The position numbers were made by a program, and so were the translations under genes. A model generated the notes under the pieces. It ran no database searches, was not told the DNA's origin, and was given only the letters and a program-made list of their open reading frames with translations. 64,000 nt of DNA, taken from assembly GCF_019704555.1 (NCBI RefSeq), contig NZ_AP024745.1:6332501-6396500 (forward strand), read 5' to 3'. Source of the stretch: Actinoplanes sp. L3-i22 (GTDB lineage: Bacteria > Actinomycetota > Actinomycetes > Mycobacteriales > Micromonosporaceae). Below are positions 1-7,678 of this stretch, in pieces; position 1 is the first letter of the stretch, and each line of letters opens with the position of its first letter.

Positions 1-32
1 CCCGCTGAGGAGGCCGGCAACCCATCCCCTGA

Positions 33-863
33 TCATGAGAACTCCGTGCTCAGGGCCAGCTCGCGGCCGGCCTCGACATCCGCGGTCAGCGCATCGAGCC
101 GAGCCTTGGCCAGGCCGTAGGAGTCGGAGCCGAGCAGCTGGTGCAGCGGGGCCCCGCCGTCATCGGCAACCCGGATGATCGCGGCGGCGGCCCGCACCGG
201 GTCGCCGAGCTGGGTGCCGGGCATCTTCAGATGGTCCGACGTCATCTCGCGGATCGCCGGGTAGCCGTCGCCGGCATTCGACGCCAGCGCCAGCGACGAC
301 GCGCCCAGGAAGTCGGTGCGGGTGTAGCCGGGCTCGATCACGTTCACCCGGATGCCGGCGCCGGCCACCTCCGCGGCGAGCGCGGCCGACAGCCCCTCCA
401 GCGCGAACTTGGCAGAGCAGTACAGCCCCCAGCCGGGAAAGGCGGTCAGGCCCAGGATCGACGAGACGTTGATGACGTGACCACTACCGGCGAAGCGCAT
501 GCCGGGCAGGACCGCTCGCAGCACGTTCCAGACGCCGAAGATCTGCACGCCGAACATCTGCCGGACCTCGGCGTCGGTGGCCTCCTCGACCGCACCGAGA
601 AATCCATAGCCGGCGTTGTTGACGACGACGTCGATGCCGCCGAAGCGCTCGACGGTGGCCCGGACCGCCTCGGCGACCGCCTGCTCGTCGGTGAGATCCA
701 GTTCGAGGGCGAGCAGCCGCTTCCGGTCGGCGGGGCCCAGGGCCGCTTCGAGACGCCGCGCCGATCGCGTCGTCGCCGCGACGGCGTCGCCTCGCTCCAG
801 CAACTGCGTGACCAGTTCGAGGCCGATGCCCCGGGACGTGCCGGTGATGAACCAGGTGGTCAT
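33..863 (-). CDS. short-chain dehydrogenase/reductase (SDR)
   Basis: Predicted 276-residue cytoplasmic NAD(P)-dependent oxidoreductase of the classical SDR family; the substrate is not predictable. Visible motifs are the Rossmann glycine motif TGTSRGIG (residues 7-14), NNAG (82-85), the serine pair at 134-135 and the catalytic YCSAK (Tyr148, Lys152). The ATG at 863 is chosen because it lies just before the first beta strand (MTTWFITG) and has AGGGAG upstream; a longer open frame continues to 1154 but is not SDR-like. It is transcribed divergently from the XRE-type regulator at 1015, which probably controls it. Family assignment is firm, substrate unknown. Confidence 0.9.
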   Translation of the reverse strand: MTTWFITGTSRGIGLELVTQLLERGDAVAATTRSARRLEAALGPADRKRLLALELDLTDEQAVAEAVRATVERFGGIDVVVNNAGYGFLGAVEEATDAEVRQMFGVQIFGVWNVLRAVLPGMRFAGSGHVINVSSILGLTAFPGWGLYCSAKFALEGLSAALAAEVAGAGIRVNVIEPGYTRTDFLGASSLALASNAGDGYPAIREMTSDHLKMPGTQLGDPVRAAAAIIRVADDGGAPLHQLLGSDSYGLAKARLDALTADVEAGRELALSTEFS

Positions 864-1014
864 GGTGTGCTCCCTACTCGGTGCCGTTCGACGCATCCCA
901 TGGTTCGTCGTCGCGACGGCTCCGGAAACGGCCAGCCAGGCCCAGCTCTGCCTGGGAACGGCATGCCCACCCAGGGCCTGTCCGCGGGCTCGCCGGCGGG
1001 CCATTATTGGGCGC

Positions 1015-1860
1015 ATGACAGATCTGGGCGACTTCCTTCGCAGGTGCCGGGCCGGCCTGACGCCGGAGGCTGCCGGCCTGCCCGGTCCATCGAGCGGGCG
1101 GCGGGTCCGTGGCCTTCGCCGTGAGGAGGTCGCACGGCTCGCCGGGGTCAGCACCGACTACTACACCCGCTTGGAGCAGGGCCGGCACGCCAGCCCGTCC
1201 ACCGCGGTGGTCGAGGCGCTGGCCCGGGTCTTCCGGCTCGATCCAGCGGCGTGCGGCCATCTGGCCGACCTCGCGCGGCCGGTCCGGCGGCAGCCCCGGC
1301 AGCCGCAGACCCAGCGGGTGCGCCCGGCGATGCGGCAGTTCATCGCGTCGATGACCGGGCATCCCGCGCTGATCCTCGGGCGCCGCACCGACGTTCTCGC
1401 GGCGAACGATCTCGCCCGTGCCCTGCTCACCGATTGGACCTTGCTGCCGCCCGCGCAGCGCAACTACACCCGCTGGATCTTCCTCGACCCGGCCGCCCGG
1501 GAGATGTTCGTCGATTGGGCCGCGGTGGCCGCCGAGTCCGTCGGCACACTGCGCCTCTACGCGGGCCGCAATCCCGACGACCTCCGCCTCGGCGAGCTGG
1601 TCAAAGAGCTAAAGGAGAAGAGCCCAGAATTCGGTACGTGGTGGACCGCCCACCAGGTGCACGAGCGCACGCACGGCTTCAAGCGCATGAACCATCCGGC
1701 CGTCGGCCCGATCACCCTGCACTTCGAGGCGATGACGCTCTCGGGTGACGCCGAGCAGACCCTGTTCGTCTATCACACCGACCCGGGCAGCCCGTCCCAG
1801 GACAACCTGCGACTGCTCACCATGCTGACCCTCGACCAGCCGACCCGGACCAGGCGATGA
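1015..1860 (+). CDS. XRE-family regulator with MmyB-like ligand-binding domain
   Basis: Predicted 281-residue DNA-binding protein. An XRE-type helix-turn-helix spans about residues 33-80 (RREEVARLAGVSTDYYTRLE), followed by the MmyB-like ligand-binding domain common in actinobacterial regulators that sit beside oxidoreductase genes. The start is the ATG of MTDLGDFLRRCR, the usual N-terminus of the family; upstream in-frame sequence belongs to the antisense side of the SDR gene. There is no strong Shine-Dalgarno sequence, so a leaderless or short-leader transcript is possible. It is divergent from the SDR gene across 151 bp, the typical arrangement of regulator and target. The ligand is unknown. 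Confidence 0.88.
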   Translation: MTDLGDFLRRCRAGLTPEAAGLPGPSSGRRVRGLRREEVARLAGVSTDYYTRLEQGRHASPSTAVVEALARVFRLDPAACGHLADLARPVRRQPRQPQTQRVRPAMRQFIASMTGHPALILGRRTDVLAANDLARALLTDWTLLPPAQRNYTRWIFLDPAAREMFVDWAAVAAESVGTLRLYAGRNPDDLRLGELVKELKEKSPEFGTWWTAHQVHERTHGFKRMNHPAVGPITLHFEAMTLSGDAEQTLFVYHTDPGSPSQDNLRLLTMLTLDQPTRTRR

Positions 1861-2266
1861 GAGCGCACTACGCGGCCCAGCCCCGGGGACAGCCTGCGTG
1901 CGCCGGCCCGGAGGTGGCCGGCGCCGGCGAACGAGGGTGAGCAACATGCGCGAGCACGGAGACAGCCGGCATGCCGCAGGCCGGTGGCGGGCCGCGGCGG
2001 GCGACAGCGGCGACGGGCAGCGAGGGCCGGCGAGCGGCCAACAGCGGGCGGCAGCGGCCGGCGGGTGACGGGTGACGGCGGCCGGGAGCCGGTGGCGGGC
2101 AACCGCTGGCGGGCGGGCCGCTGGCCGGCGGGCGGGCCGCTGGCCGGGACGGGCGGCCGCTGGCCGGTGGCCGGGTCGAGCGGCCGCGGGCCGGGTCCGG
2201 GCGGCGGCCGGCGGCGGGGTGATGGACGGCGACGGGTGGGCGGGTGACGGCTGGTGGGTGGTGGGG
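1861..2266. other. gene-free GC-rich stretch
   Basis: About 400 bp between the XRE regulator stop and the end of the histidine kinase gene. I see no convincing coding region: open frames exist but encode only Gly/Arg/Ala-rich low-complexity sequence without recognisable domains. The right half holds short GC-rich repeats (see 2115-2167). No clear rho-independent terminator is visible although the flanking genes converge here. Confidence 0.6.
2115..2167. repeat. short GC-rich direct repeats
   Basis: The 14-mer GGGCCGCTGGCCGG occurs at 2115-2128 and 2134-2147, and a variant CGGCCGCTGGCCGG at 2154-2167. The repeats are spaced 19-20 bp start to start. Each contains inverted GGCC elements and could fold locally. 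No function is evident; replication slippage in GC-rich DNA is the simplest explanation. Confidence 0.6.
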
Positions 2267-4096
2267 TCAGGTCGGGGTGGCTGGTGGGGGTGGGGGTGCC
2301 GGCAGGCGGATCGTGAAGGTGCTGCCGTGGGCGAGCGTGCTCTCCGCGGTGAGGGTGCCGCCGTGGGCTTCGGTGAGTTTGCGGGCGATGGCCAGGCCCA
2401 GGCCGCTGCCGCCGGTGGTGCGGCTGCGGGACCCGTCGGCGCGCCAGAAGCGGTCGAAGATGCGGGGCAGGTTCTCCGGGGCGATGCCGACGCCGGTGTC
2501 CCGTACCGAAATCCGGTCTTCGGACGCGGCGAGGGTGACCGAACCGCCTGCCGGGGTGTAGCGGATCCCGTTCGCGACCAGGTTGCCCACCACCTGCCGC
2601 AACCGGACCGGGTCGGCGGTGACGACCGGGTCGCCCTGGACCGCGATGGTCAGCTCGACCCCGGCGGCCTGGGCCGGGGCGCGGTGGCTCTCCGCGACCT
2701 GGGTGAGCACGTCGCGGACGTACGTCGGCTCGGGGTGCACCCGCAGCGTCCCCGCGTCCGCCGCGGCGAGGTCGGTCAGGTCGTCGATGATGTGCTGGAG
2801 CAGCAGCGCCTCGTCGTGCAGCAGCTCCAGCAGCTGGCCGTCGGTGGGCGCCAGATCGTCCTGGGCCGCCTCCAGCCAGCTGCGGATGTTGGTGAGCGGG
2901 GTGCGCAGCTCGTGGGCTACGTCGCTGACCATCGCGCGGCGCTGTGCCTCGGCCCGGTCACGGCGCTCGGTCGAGTCGTTGAGCGCGCGGGCCAGGCGGC
3001 CGATCTCGTCCTGCGTGGACACCGGGACCGGCCGGTGCCCGTCGGCGGCGTCGGTCAGCGCGCGCAACGGCCGGACCAGGCGGTAGCCGACCAGCACGGT
3101 GACCAGGATCGTCGCCAGCAGCACCCCGCCGGTGACGGTCACGATCCGGATCGTGTTCGACCGGGACAGCGTGAACCGGGTCTGGTCGGCGCCGGAGCGC
3201 GGGTCGGTGACGAACAGCAGGGCCGGCGGGGCGACGTAGGCCTGCAGCATCGCGCGGCGGGCCTTTTCGACGCAGCCGCTGATCCGGGCGCTCGACGCCG
3301 AGGCGACCGGCTGGACCTCGGCGACCTTCACCGAGTCCACGGCGCTCGCGTAGAACACCGAGAAGTCCGGCCACACACCGAGCCGGTACTTCGCGGACAG
3401 CCCGGCACAGCTGGTGGCGAGCCGGCCCAGCTGGGCCAGCGGCTTGACCTCGGCCTTGGTCGTCACGAACGCCAGCTTCGACGCGCAGCCGGCCGCGTAG
3501 CTGTCCGGATCGAAACCGGACACGACGATCGAGGGCCGGCCGTTCGGCAGGTCCACGACCCGGCCCTGGGCGCCGACCTTGCGGATGCAGGACAGCGCGT
3601 CGGCCGCGACCTTGTCGAGTTCGTCGCGCTGCGCGGCGGGTACCCGGAACGGGCCGACCGCCCGCGGGTCGATCCGCGCGGCGCCGCCGGTCAGCGCGGT
3701 GTCCCCGTTGAGCGGGCCGCCGGTCAGCGCGGTGTCCACGTTGAGCGGGTCGATCGTGGCGGACGGCCGGGCGGCAGCCAGCGACGGGCCCGGCCCGGAG
3801 TCGGCGAGCACCGCCCGGTCCAGGGTCATCAGCGTGATCCGCCGGTCCAGTTTCGCGGCCCGGGCCTGGATCAGCGCGGGCGCGCCGGACCAGTCGCTGT
3901 GCGTGGCGGCGTAGCCGAGGAGCATGTCGTAGACGCCCTTGTCGTCGGTCAGCGACTGCCCCTGCTCCTGCGAGATGGCCCGGGTGGCGGTGCTCGCGGC
4001 CAGCCACGCCGTCGCCACGATCGCGGCGATCACGATCAGCACCGACGTGACCAGCAGCCGCGTGACCAGGCTGTGCCGCAGCGGCACCCGGATCAC
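2267..4096 (-). CDS. sensor histidine kinase (OmpR-partner type)
   Basis: Predicted 609-residue membrane sensor kinase. TM1 is about residues 13-33 and TM2 about 318-338, enclosing a roughly 280-residue extracytoplasmic domain. Then come a HAMP linker, HisKA with the H-box HELRTPL (His395), and an HATPase with the N-box region VVGNLVANGIRY, the G1 box DTGVGIAP and the G2 box GSGLGLAIA. It overlaps the response regulator stop by 4 nt (ATGA), so the two are co-translated. The ectodomain carries a tandem duplication LTGGPLNGDTALTGG encoded by a 33-bp repeat (3683-3748). The divergent neighbours at 5114-7646 are efflux-type genes, so cell-envelope or drug sensing is plausible, but the signal is unknown. 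Confidence 0.93.
   Translation of the reverse strand: MIRVPLRHSLVTRLLVTSVLIVIAAIVATAWLAASTATRAISQEQGQSLTDDKGVYDMLLGYAATHSDWSGAPALIQARAAKLDRRITLMTLDRAVLADSGPGPSLAAARPSATIDPLNVDTALTGGPLNGDTALTGGAARIDPRAVGPFRVPAAQRDELDKVAADALSCIRKVGAQGRVVDLPNGRPSIVVSGFDPDSYAAGCASKLAFVTTKAEVKPLAQLGRLATSCAGLSAKYRLGVWPDFSVFYASAVDSVKVAEVQPVASASSARISGCVEKARRAMLQAYVAPPALLFVTDPRSGADQTRFTLSRSNTIRIVTVTGGVLLATILVTVLVGYRLVRPLRALTDAADGHRPVPVSTQDEIGRLARALNDSTERRDRAEAQRRAMVSDVAHELRTPLTNIRSWLEAAQDDLAPTDGQLLELLHDEALLLQHIIDDLTDLAAADAGTLRVHPEPTYVRDVLTQVAESHRAPAQAAGVELTIAVQGDPVVTADPVRLRQVVGNLVANGIRYTPAGGSVTLAASEDRISVRDTGVGIAPENLPRIFDRFWRADGSRSRTTGGSGLGLAIARKLTEAHGGTLTAESTLAHGSTFTIRLPAPPPPPATPT
3683..3748 (-). repeat. 33-bp tandem duplication inside the kinase ectodomain
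   Basis: Two adjacent 33-bp units (3683-3715 and 3716-3748) differ at a single base and encode an 11-residue duplication in the sensor domain of the histidine kinase. The unit length equals that of the repeats in the partner response regulator tail (4096-4311). Confidence 0.9.
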
Positions 4097-5022
4097 GCGG
4101 GACCCGCCGAATCTGGCACCGGCCCCGAGGGCAGGCCTGTCGAATCCAGCACCGGCCTCGGGGGCAGACCCGCCGAATCTGGCACCGGCCCCGAAGGCAG
4201 ACCTGCCGGATCCAGCACCGACCTCGGGGGCAGACCTGCCGGATCCAGCACCGACCTCGGGGGCGGACCTGCTGGATCCAGCGCCGGCCCCGAGGGCGGG
4301 CCCGCCGGATCTGGCGCTTTCCCTGAGGGCTGGCCTGCGGCGATCTTGTAGCCGACCCCGTAGACGGTGATCAGCTGGGCCGGCCGCTGCGGATCAGACT
4401 CGATCTTGCGGCGGAGGTTCATCACGTGGACGTCGATGGTCCGCTCGGTCGAGCTCCGGTCGATCCCCCGCGTGTGGTGCAGCAGCTGCGCCCGGGTGAA
4501 CACCCGATCGGGCTGCTCCGCCATCGCGGCCAGGATCGCGAACTCGCCGCGCGTGCACTCGACCTCGACACCGTCCACGGTCACGTGCCGCCCGGTCAGG
4601 TCGACGCCGAGCCGGCCGATCCGCCGCACGTGCGAGCCGGCCGGCTCGGACGCGCCCCGCGACGCCCGGCGCAGGAGCGTGCGCACCCGGGCCATCAGCT
4701 CGCGCGGGCTGTACGGCTTCGTCAGGTAGTCGTCGGCCCCCAGCTCCAGCCCGAGCAGCAGGTCGTCCTCGCTGGTCCGGGCGGTCAGCATCAGCACCAG
4801 CACGTCGGACTCCGACCGCAGCGTCCGGCACACCTGCAGCCCGTCGAGGCCGGGCATCATCACGTCGAGCACCAGCAGGTCCGGCCGCCAGCGCCGGGCC
4901 TCGTCGAGCGCGGCCCGCCCGTCGTGCACGACGAGCGCCTCGTGGCCCGCCGCGGTCAGGTACCGCCGGACCACCTCCGCCTGCCGGGGATCGTCGTCGG
5001 CGACCAGGACCTTCGCACACAT
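4093..5022 (-). CDS. OmpR-family response regulator with repeat tail
   Basis: Predicted 309-residue DNA-binding response regulator. The receiver domain (residues 1-115) has the acidic cluster D9-D11, phosphoacceptor Asp53 (LDVMMPG), Thr80 and Lys102 (TKPYS). A winged-helix Trans_reg_C domain follows (about 135-229, ending TVYGVGYKIA). The family normally ends there, near 230 residues. Here a 79-residue Pro/Gly/Ser/Asp-rich tail continues, made of 11-residue repeats such as DPAGLPPRSVL from residue 238 to the end. It is the first gene of the regulator-kinase operon and diverges from the efflux adaptor at 5114, its likely target. Confidence 0.93.
   Translation of the reverse strand: MCAKVLVADDDPRQAEVVRRYLTAAGHEALVVHDGRAALDEARRWRPDLLVLDVMMPGLDGLQVCRTLRSESDVLVLMLTARTSEDDLLLGLELGADDYLTKPYSPRELMARVRTLLRRASRGASEPAGSHVRRIGRLGVDLTGRHVTVDGVEVECTRGEFAILAAMAEQPDRVFTRAQLLHHTRGIDRSSTERTIDVHVMNLRRKIESDPQRPAQLITVYGVGYKIAAGQPSGKAPDPAGPPSGPALDPAGPPPRSVLDPAGLPPRSVLDPAGLPSGPVPDSAGLPPRPVLDSTGLPSGPVPDSAGPA
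4096..4311 (-). repeat. 33-bp tandem repeats encoding the response regulator tail
   Basis: Six full units plus a partial one, each 33 bp, encode degenerate 11-residue repeats of the form D(P/S)(A/T)G(L/P)P(P/S)(R/G)(S/P)(V/A)(L/P) in the C-terminal tail of the OmpR-type regulator (residues 238-309). Units alternate between PPRSVL-type and PSGPVP-type endings, which suggests expansion of a dimer. Confidence 0.85.
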
Positions 5023-5113
5023 GGCGGCGATGATAGGGCGGCCCCGCGCGGGCGCGGCGAACTTCCTCGCATACCTGACAGCTTTCTAACGATCTCCGGC
5101 CACGCTCGTCGCC

Positions 5114-6388
5114 ATGCATCCGAAGGCCGACGCGCCCACCGCCGTGATCCCGATCGTCCCGCAGCCGCCGCCGCGCCGGCCCGGGCGCGTGAAGTGGCTG
5201 GTGACGGCGCTGGTCGTGGCGCTCGCGGTGGGCGGCGCGACGGTCGCGGTGACCCGCCACCGGGCGGGTCACCGCGAGCCGGTGGCTGAGGAGAGCGCTC
5301 AGGTCGAGACGGTGCCGCTGGCACGCCGTGACCTGTCGACGACGAAGAAACTGGACGGCAGCATCGGTTTCGGCCCGCCGCGCCCCCTCGCCGGGCACAC
5401 CGAGGCGACCGTGACCTGGCTGCCGGCGGTCGGCACCACGATCAAACGCGGTCAGCAACTGTTCCGCGCCGACGACAAGCCGGTCACCCTCTTCTACGGC
5501 AATATGCCGCTATATCGGGCAATAGCGGCGCCCAACCAGATCGGCCGCGACATCCGGATCATTGCCGAAAACCTCAAATCCCTGGGGTACGCCATCGGCC
5601 GCCAGCCGTCACCCGGCGAAAGCGTCACCCCCGCCGCGGCCACAGCCGGAGACACCGCCCCGACCACAGCCGGAGACACTCCCCCGAGCACGGACGAAGC
5701 CACTTCCCCGGGCGCCGGCGCAACTCAGGCGAAGGTGAAGGCGAAGGTGAAGGTGAAGGTCAAGGACGGCGAGAGCGTCCTCACCCCAGCACTGATCAAG
5801 GCGATCAAGAAGTGGCAGGAGGCCATCGGCCGCCCGATCACCGGCCGGATCGCGGTCGGTGACGTCGAGGTGCTGGCCGGCGCGATCCGCGTCGACTCGA
5901 TCGCGGTCCAGCCCGGCTCCCCGGCGAACGCCCCGCTGATGGCGGTCACCCCGACCCGCAAGGTGATCACGGTCGCCGCGGCGCTGAGCGAGGCCGCCGC
6001 CCTGCGACGCGGCGACCGGGTCACGGTGACGCTGCCCGACGACCGTACCGTCAAGGCCCGGATCCTCGCCGTGGGCCGCGACCTGGCCGCGCCGGAGGGT
6101 GGCGTCGCCGCAGGCGAGCCGAAGTTGACGGTTTCGGTCACGGTCGACGACCCGAAGACCATCGACCGTCTCGACGCGGCCGACGTCGCGGTCAACGTCA
6201 CCGGCCGGACCGCCGAGGACGTGCTGGCCGTGCCGATCGAGGCGCTGATCGCGCTGAGCGAGGGCGGCTACGCCGTGCAGGGCCCGAACGGCCTGGTCGC
6301 GGTCGTCACCGGGATGTTCGCCGACGGCTTCGTCGAGGTCACCGGCGCCGGCCTGACCGAGGGCATGCCGGTGGTGGTCGCGTCATGA
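5114..6388 (+). CDS. efflux periplasmic-adaptor-like protein with peptidoglycan-binding-like domain
   Basis: Predicted 424-residue membrane-anchored protein, TM about residues 28-46. Domain order resembles actinobacterial HlyD/MacA-like adaptors: an N-terminal beta-barrel half, a lipoyl-like strand (TWLPAVGTTIKRGQQLFRAD), a peptidoglycan-binding-like segment (about 218-255, ALIKAIKKWQEAIGRP), then the second barrel half with the MFP-like ending. Within it is a low-complexity insertion of roughly 40 residues, including two TAGDT repeats and a run of alternating Lys and Val. It is divergent from the two-component operon and overlaps the next short frame by ATGA. It should work with an ABC transporter in drug or peptide export, but the ATPase is missing here (see 6385-6471). 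Confidence 0.85.
   Translation: MHPKADAPTAVIPIVPQPPPRRPGRVKWLVTALVVALAVGGATVAVTRHRAGHREPVAEESAQVETVPLARRDLSTTKKLDGSIGFGPPRPLAGHTEATVTWLPAVGTTIKRGQQLFRADDKPVTLFYGNMPLYRAIAAPNQIGRDIRIIAENLKSLGYAIGRQPSPGESVTPAAATAGDTAPTTAGDTPPSTDEATSPGAGATQAKVKAKVKVKVKDGESVLTPALIKAIKKWQEAIGRPITGRIAVGDVEVLAGAIRVDSIAVQPGSPANAPLMAVTPTRKVITVAAALSEAAALRRGDRVTVTLPDDRTVKARILAVGRDLAAPEGGVAAGEPKLTVSVTVDDPKTIDRLDAADVAVNVTGRTAEDVLAVPIEALIALSEGGYAVQGPNGLVAVVTGMFADGFVEVTGAGLTEGMPVVVAS
5640..5768 (+). repeat. low-complexity insertion in the adaptor gene
   Basis: A 16-bp sequence CCACAGCCGGAGACAC is repeated at 5640-5655 and 5664-5679, and a 6-bp AAGGTG-type repeat runs from 5732 to about 5765, encoding KVKAKVKVKVKVKD. The stretch interrupts the region that normally leads straight into the peptidoglycan-binding-like domain. 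Confidence 0.8.
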
Positions 6389-6471
6389 TCACGCGGCTCA
6401 CCCACGACCGCGACCTCGCCGGGTCGCTACCCCGCCGGGGAAAAACCCGCGACGGGCGGCCGGCCCGATGA
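6385..6471 (+). pseudogene. remnant of a MacB-type ABC ATPase gene
   Basis: A 28-codon in-frame ORF lies exactly between adaptor and permease. Its ATG overlaps the adaptor stop (ATGA at 6385-6388) and its TGA overlaps the permease start (ATGA at 6468-6471). The product reads MITRLTHDRDLAGSLPRR, then four residues, then RDGR. This closely resembles the extreme C-terminus of MacB/LolD-type ATPases, where the H-loop (ITHDRDLA) is followed by LPRR and a final RDGR strand. Walker A, signature and Walker B are absent. Best explanation: a large in-frame internal deletion of the ATPase gene that kept both translational couplings. Alternatively it could be a chance short ORF, but the family-like sequence and double coupling argue against that. 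Confidence 0.7.
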
Positions 6472-7646
6472 GCCCGCTGGACCTGCTGGACCTGGGCCTG
6501 GTCGGGTTGCGGACCCGCCCCGCCCGGGCCGCGCTCTCCGCCCTGGGGATCGCGATCGGCATCGCCACCATGATCGTGGTGACCGGCATCCCGGCGTCGA
6601 GCCAGGCCGCGCTGGTCACGAAGCTGAGCGCGCTGGGCACGAACACCCTGCAGGCGATGGCGGTGCCGGACATGGATCCGCCGGCCGCGCTGCCGGAGTC
6701 CGCGGTGGAGATGGTCCGCCGGATCGGCCCGGTCACCGCCGGGAGCGCGGTGGCGAACACCCATGCTTTCGTACGCCGTAACGACCGTCTCGACGCGAAC
6801 AACGCCGCCGGCCTGACCGTCCTGGCCACCCGCCTCGACCTGCTGCCGACGATCAACGCCCGCGTCCGGTCCGGGTCGTGGCTGACCCCGGCCACCGAGC
6901 GGTTCCCGGCCGTGGTCCTCGGCTCGGTCGCCGCGAACCGGCTCGGCGTCACCGATCTGCCGCCCGGCACGCCCGCGCCCCAGGTCGTGATCGCCGACCG
7001 GGCGTTCACCGTGGTCGGCATCCTGGCGACCACCCCGCTGACCCCGGACATCGACCGGTCGGTGCTGGTCGGCTGGCCGGTCGCGAAGTCCGAGCTGGGC
7101 TTCGACGGGCATCCGACGGTGCTCTACGTGCAGGCCGAGGAGGCGCGGATCGAGGCGGTCCGCGGCGTGCTCGCCGAGACGATCTCCCCGGAGCGGCCGG
7201 GCGCGGTGACGGTCACCCGCCCGTCCGACGCGCTGGCCGCCAAGCGCGCCACCGAGCGCAGCTTCTCGGTGCTGTTCCTGGCGCTGGCCGGGGTCGCCCT
7301 GGTGGTCGGCGGGATCGGGGTGGCCAACACGATGGTCGTCTCGGTCCTGGAACGCCGGTCGGAGATCGGCCTGCGCCGCGCGCTGGGCGCCACCCGCGGC
7401 CAGATCCGTGGCCAGTTCCTGACCGAGTCGGTGGTCCTGGCCACGGCCGGCGGGCTGATCGGCACGGCGCTCGGCCTGCTCGCCACGGCCGGTTACGCGA
7501 GCTGGCAGGACTGGCCGGTGGTGCTCCCAGCGCGGTCAGCGGCGCTGGGAGTCGGCGGGGCGATCGTGATCGGGGTGCTGGCCGGGGTGTATCCCTGCGT
7601 CCGCGCGGCACGGCTGACCCCGACGCAGGCGCTGGCCACTGTCTAG
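6468..7646 (+). CDS. ABC transporter permease, MacB/FtsX-like
   Basis: Predicted 392-residue inner-membrane permease. TM1 is at about residues 21-40, followed by a large extracytoplasmic MacB-type periplasmic core domain (about 45-260), then three C-terminal TM segments. The FtsX-family hallmark ERRSEIGLRRALGATRGQI lies between the second and third TM. It would couple with the adaptor at 5114 and an ATPase that is deleted at this locus, so it either borrows an ATPase from elsewhere or is non-functional. The start is set by the ATGA overlap with the remnant ORF. It ends 14 bp from the convergent lipoprotein gene. Confidence 0.9.
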   Translation: MSPLDLLDLGLVGLRTRPARAALSALGIAIGIATMIVVTGIPASSQAALVTKLSALGTNTLQAMAVPDMDPPAALPESAVEMVRRIGPVTAGSAVANTHAFVRRNDRLDANNAAGLTVLATRLDLLPTINARVRSGSWLTPATERFPAVVLGSVAANRLGVTDLPPGTPAPQVVIADRAFTVVGILATTPLTPDIDRSVLVGWPVAKSELGFDGHPTVLYVQAEEARIEAVRGVLAETISPERPGAVTVTRPSDALAAKRATERSFSVLFLALAGVALVVGGIGVANTMVVSVLERRSEIGLRRALGATRGQIRGQFLTESVVLATAGGLIGTALGLLATAGYASWQDWPVVLPARSAALGVGGAIVIGVLAGVYPCVRAARLTPTQALATV

Positions 7647-7647
7647 C

Positions 7648-7678
7648 CCTTGAGCTTGGCCTAATCCTTGAGCTTGGC
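7648..7678. repeat. 13-bp direct repeat between convergent genes
   Basis: CCTTGAGCTTGGC occurs at 7648-7660 and 7666-7678, on either side of the lipoprotein stop codon. The inner copy encodes the protein's last residues, the outer copy is untranslated, as expected of a small duplication across the stop. Confidence 0.75.

Noticed and set aside
1984..2247. Possible small gene in the GC-rich gap
   Set aside because: The frame encodes only Gly/Arg/Ala/Trp low-complexity sequence from DNA repeats, has no ribosome site and no recognisable domain.
2267..4351. Long open frame antisense to the histidine kinase
   Set aside because: High GC content opens the antisense frames; the translation is Arg/Gly/Gln-rich without domains, while the minus strand encodes a complete kinase.
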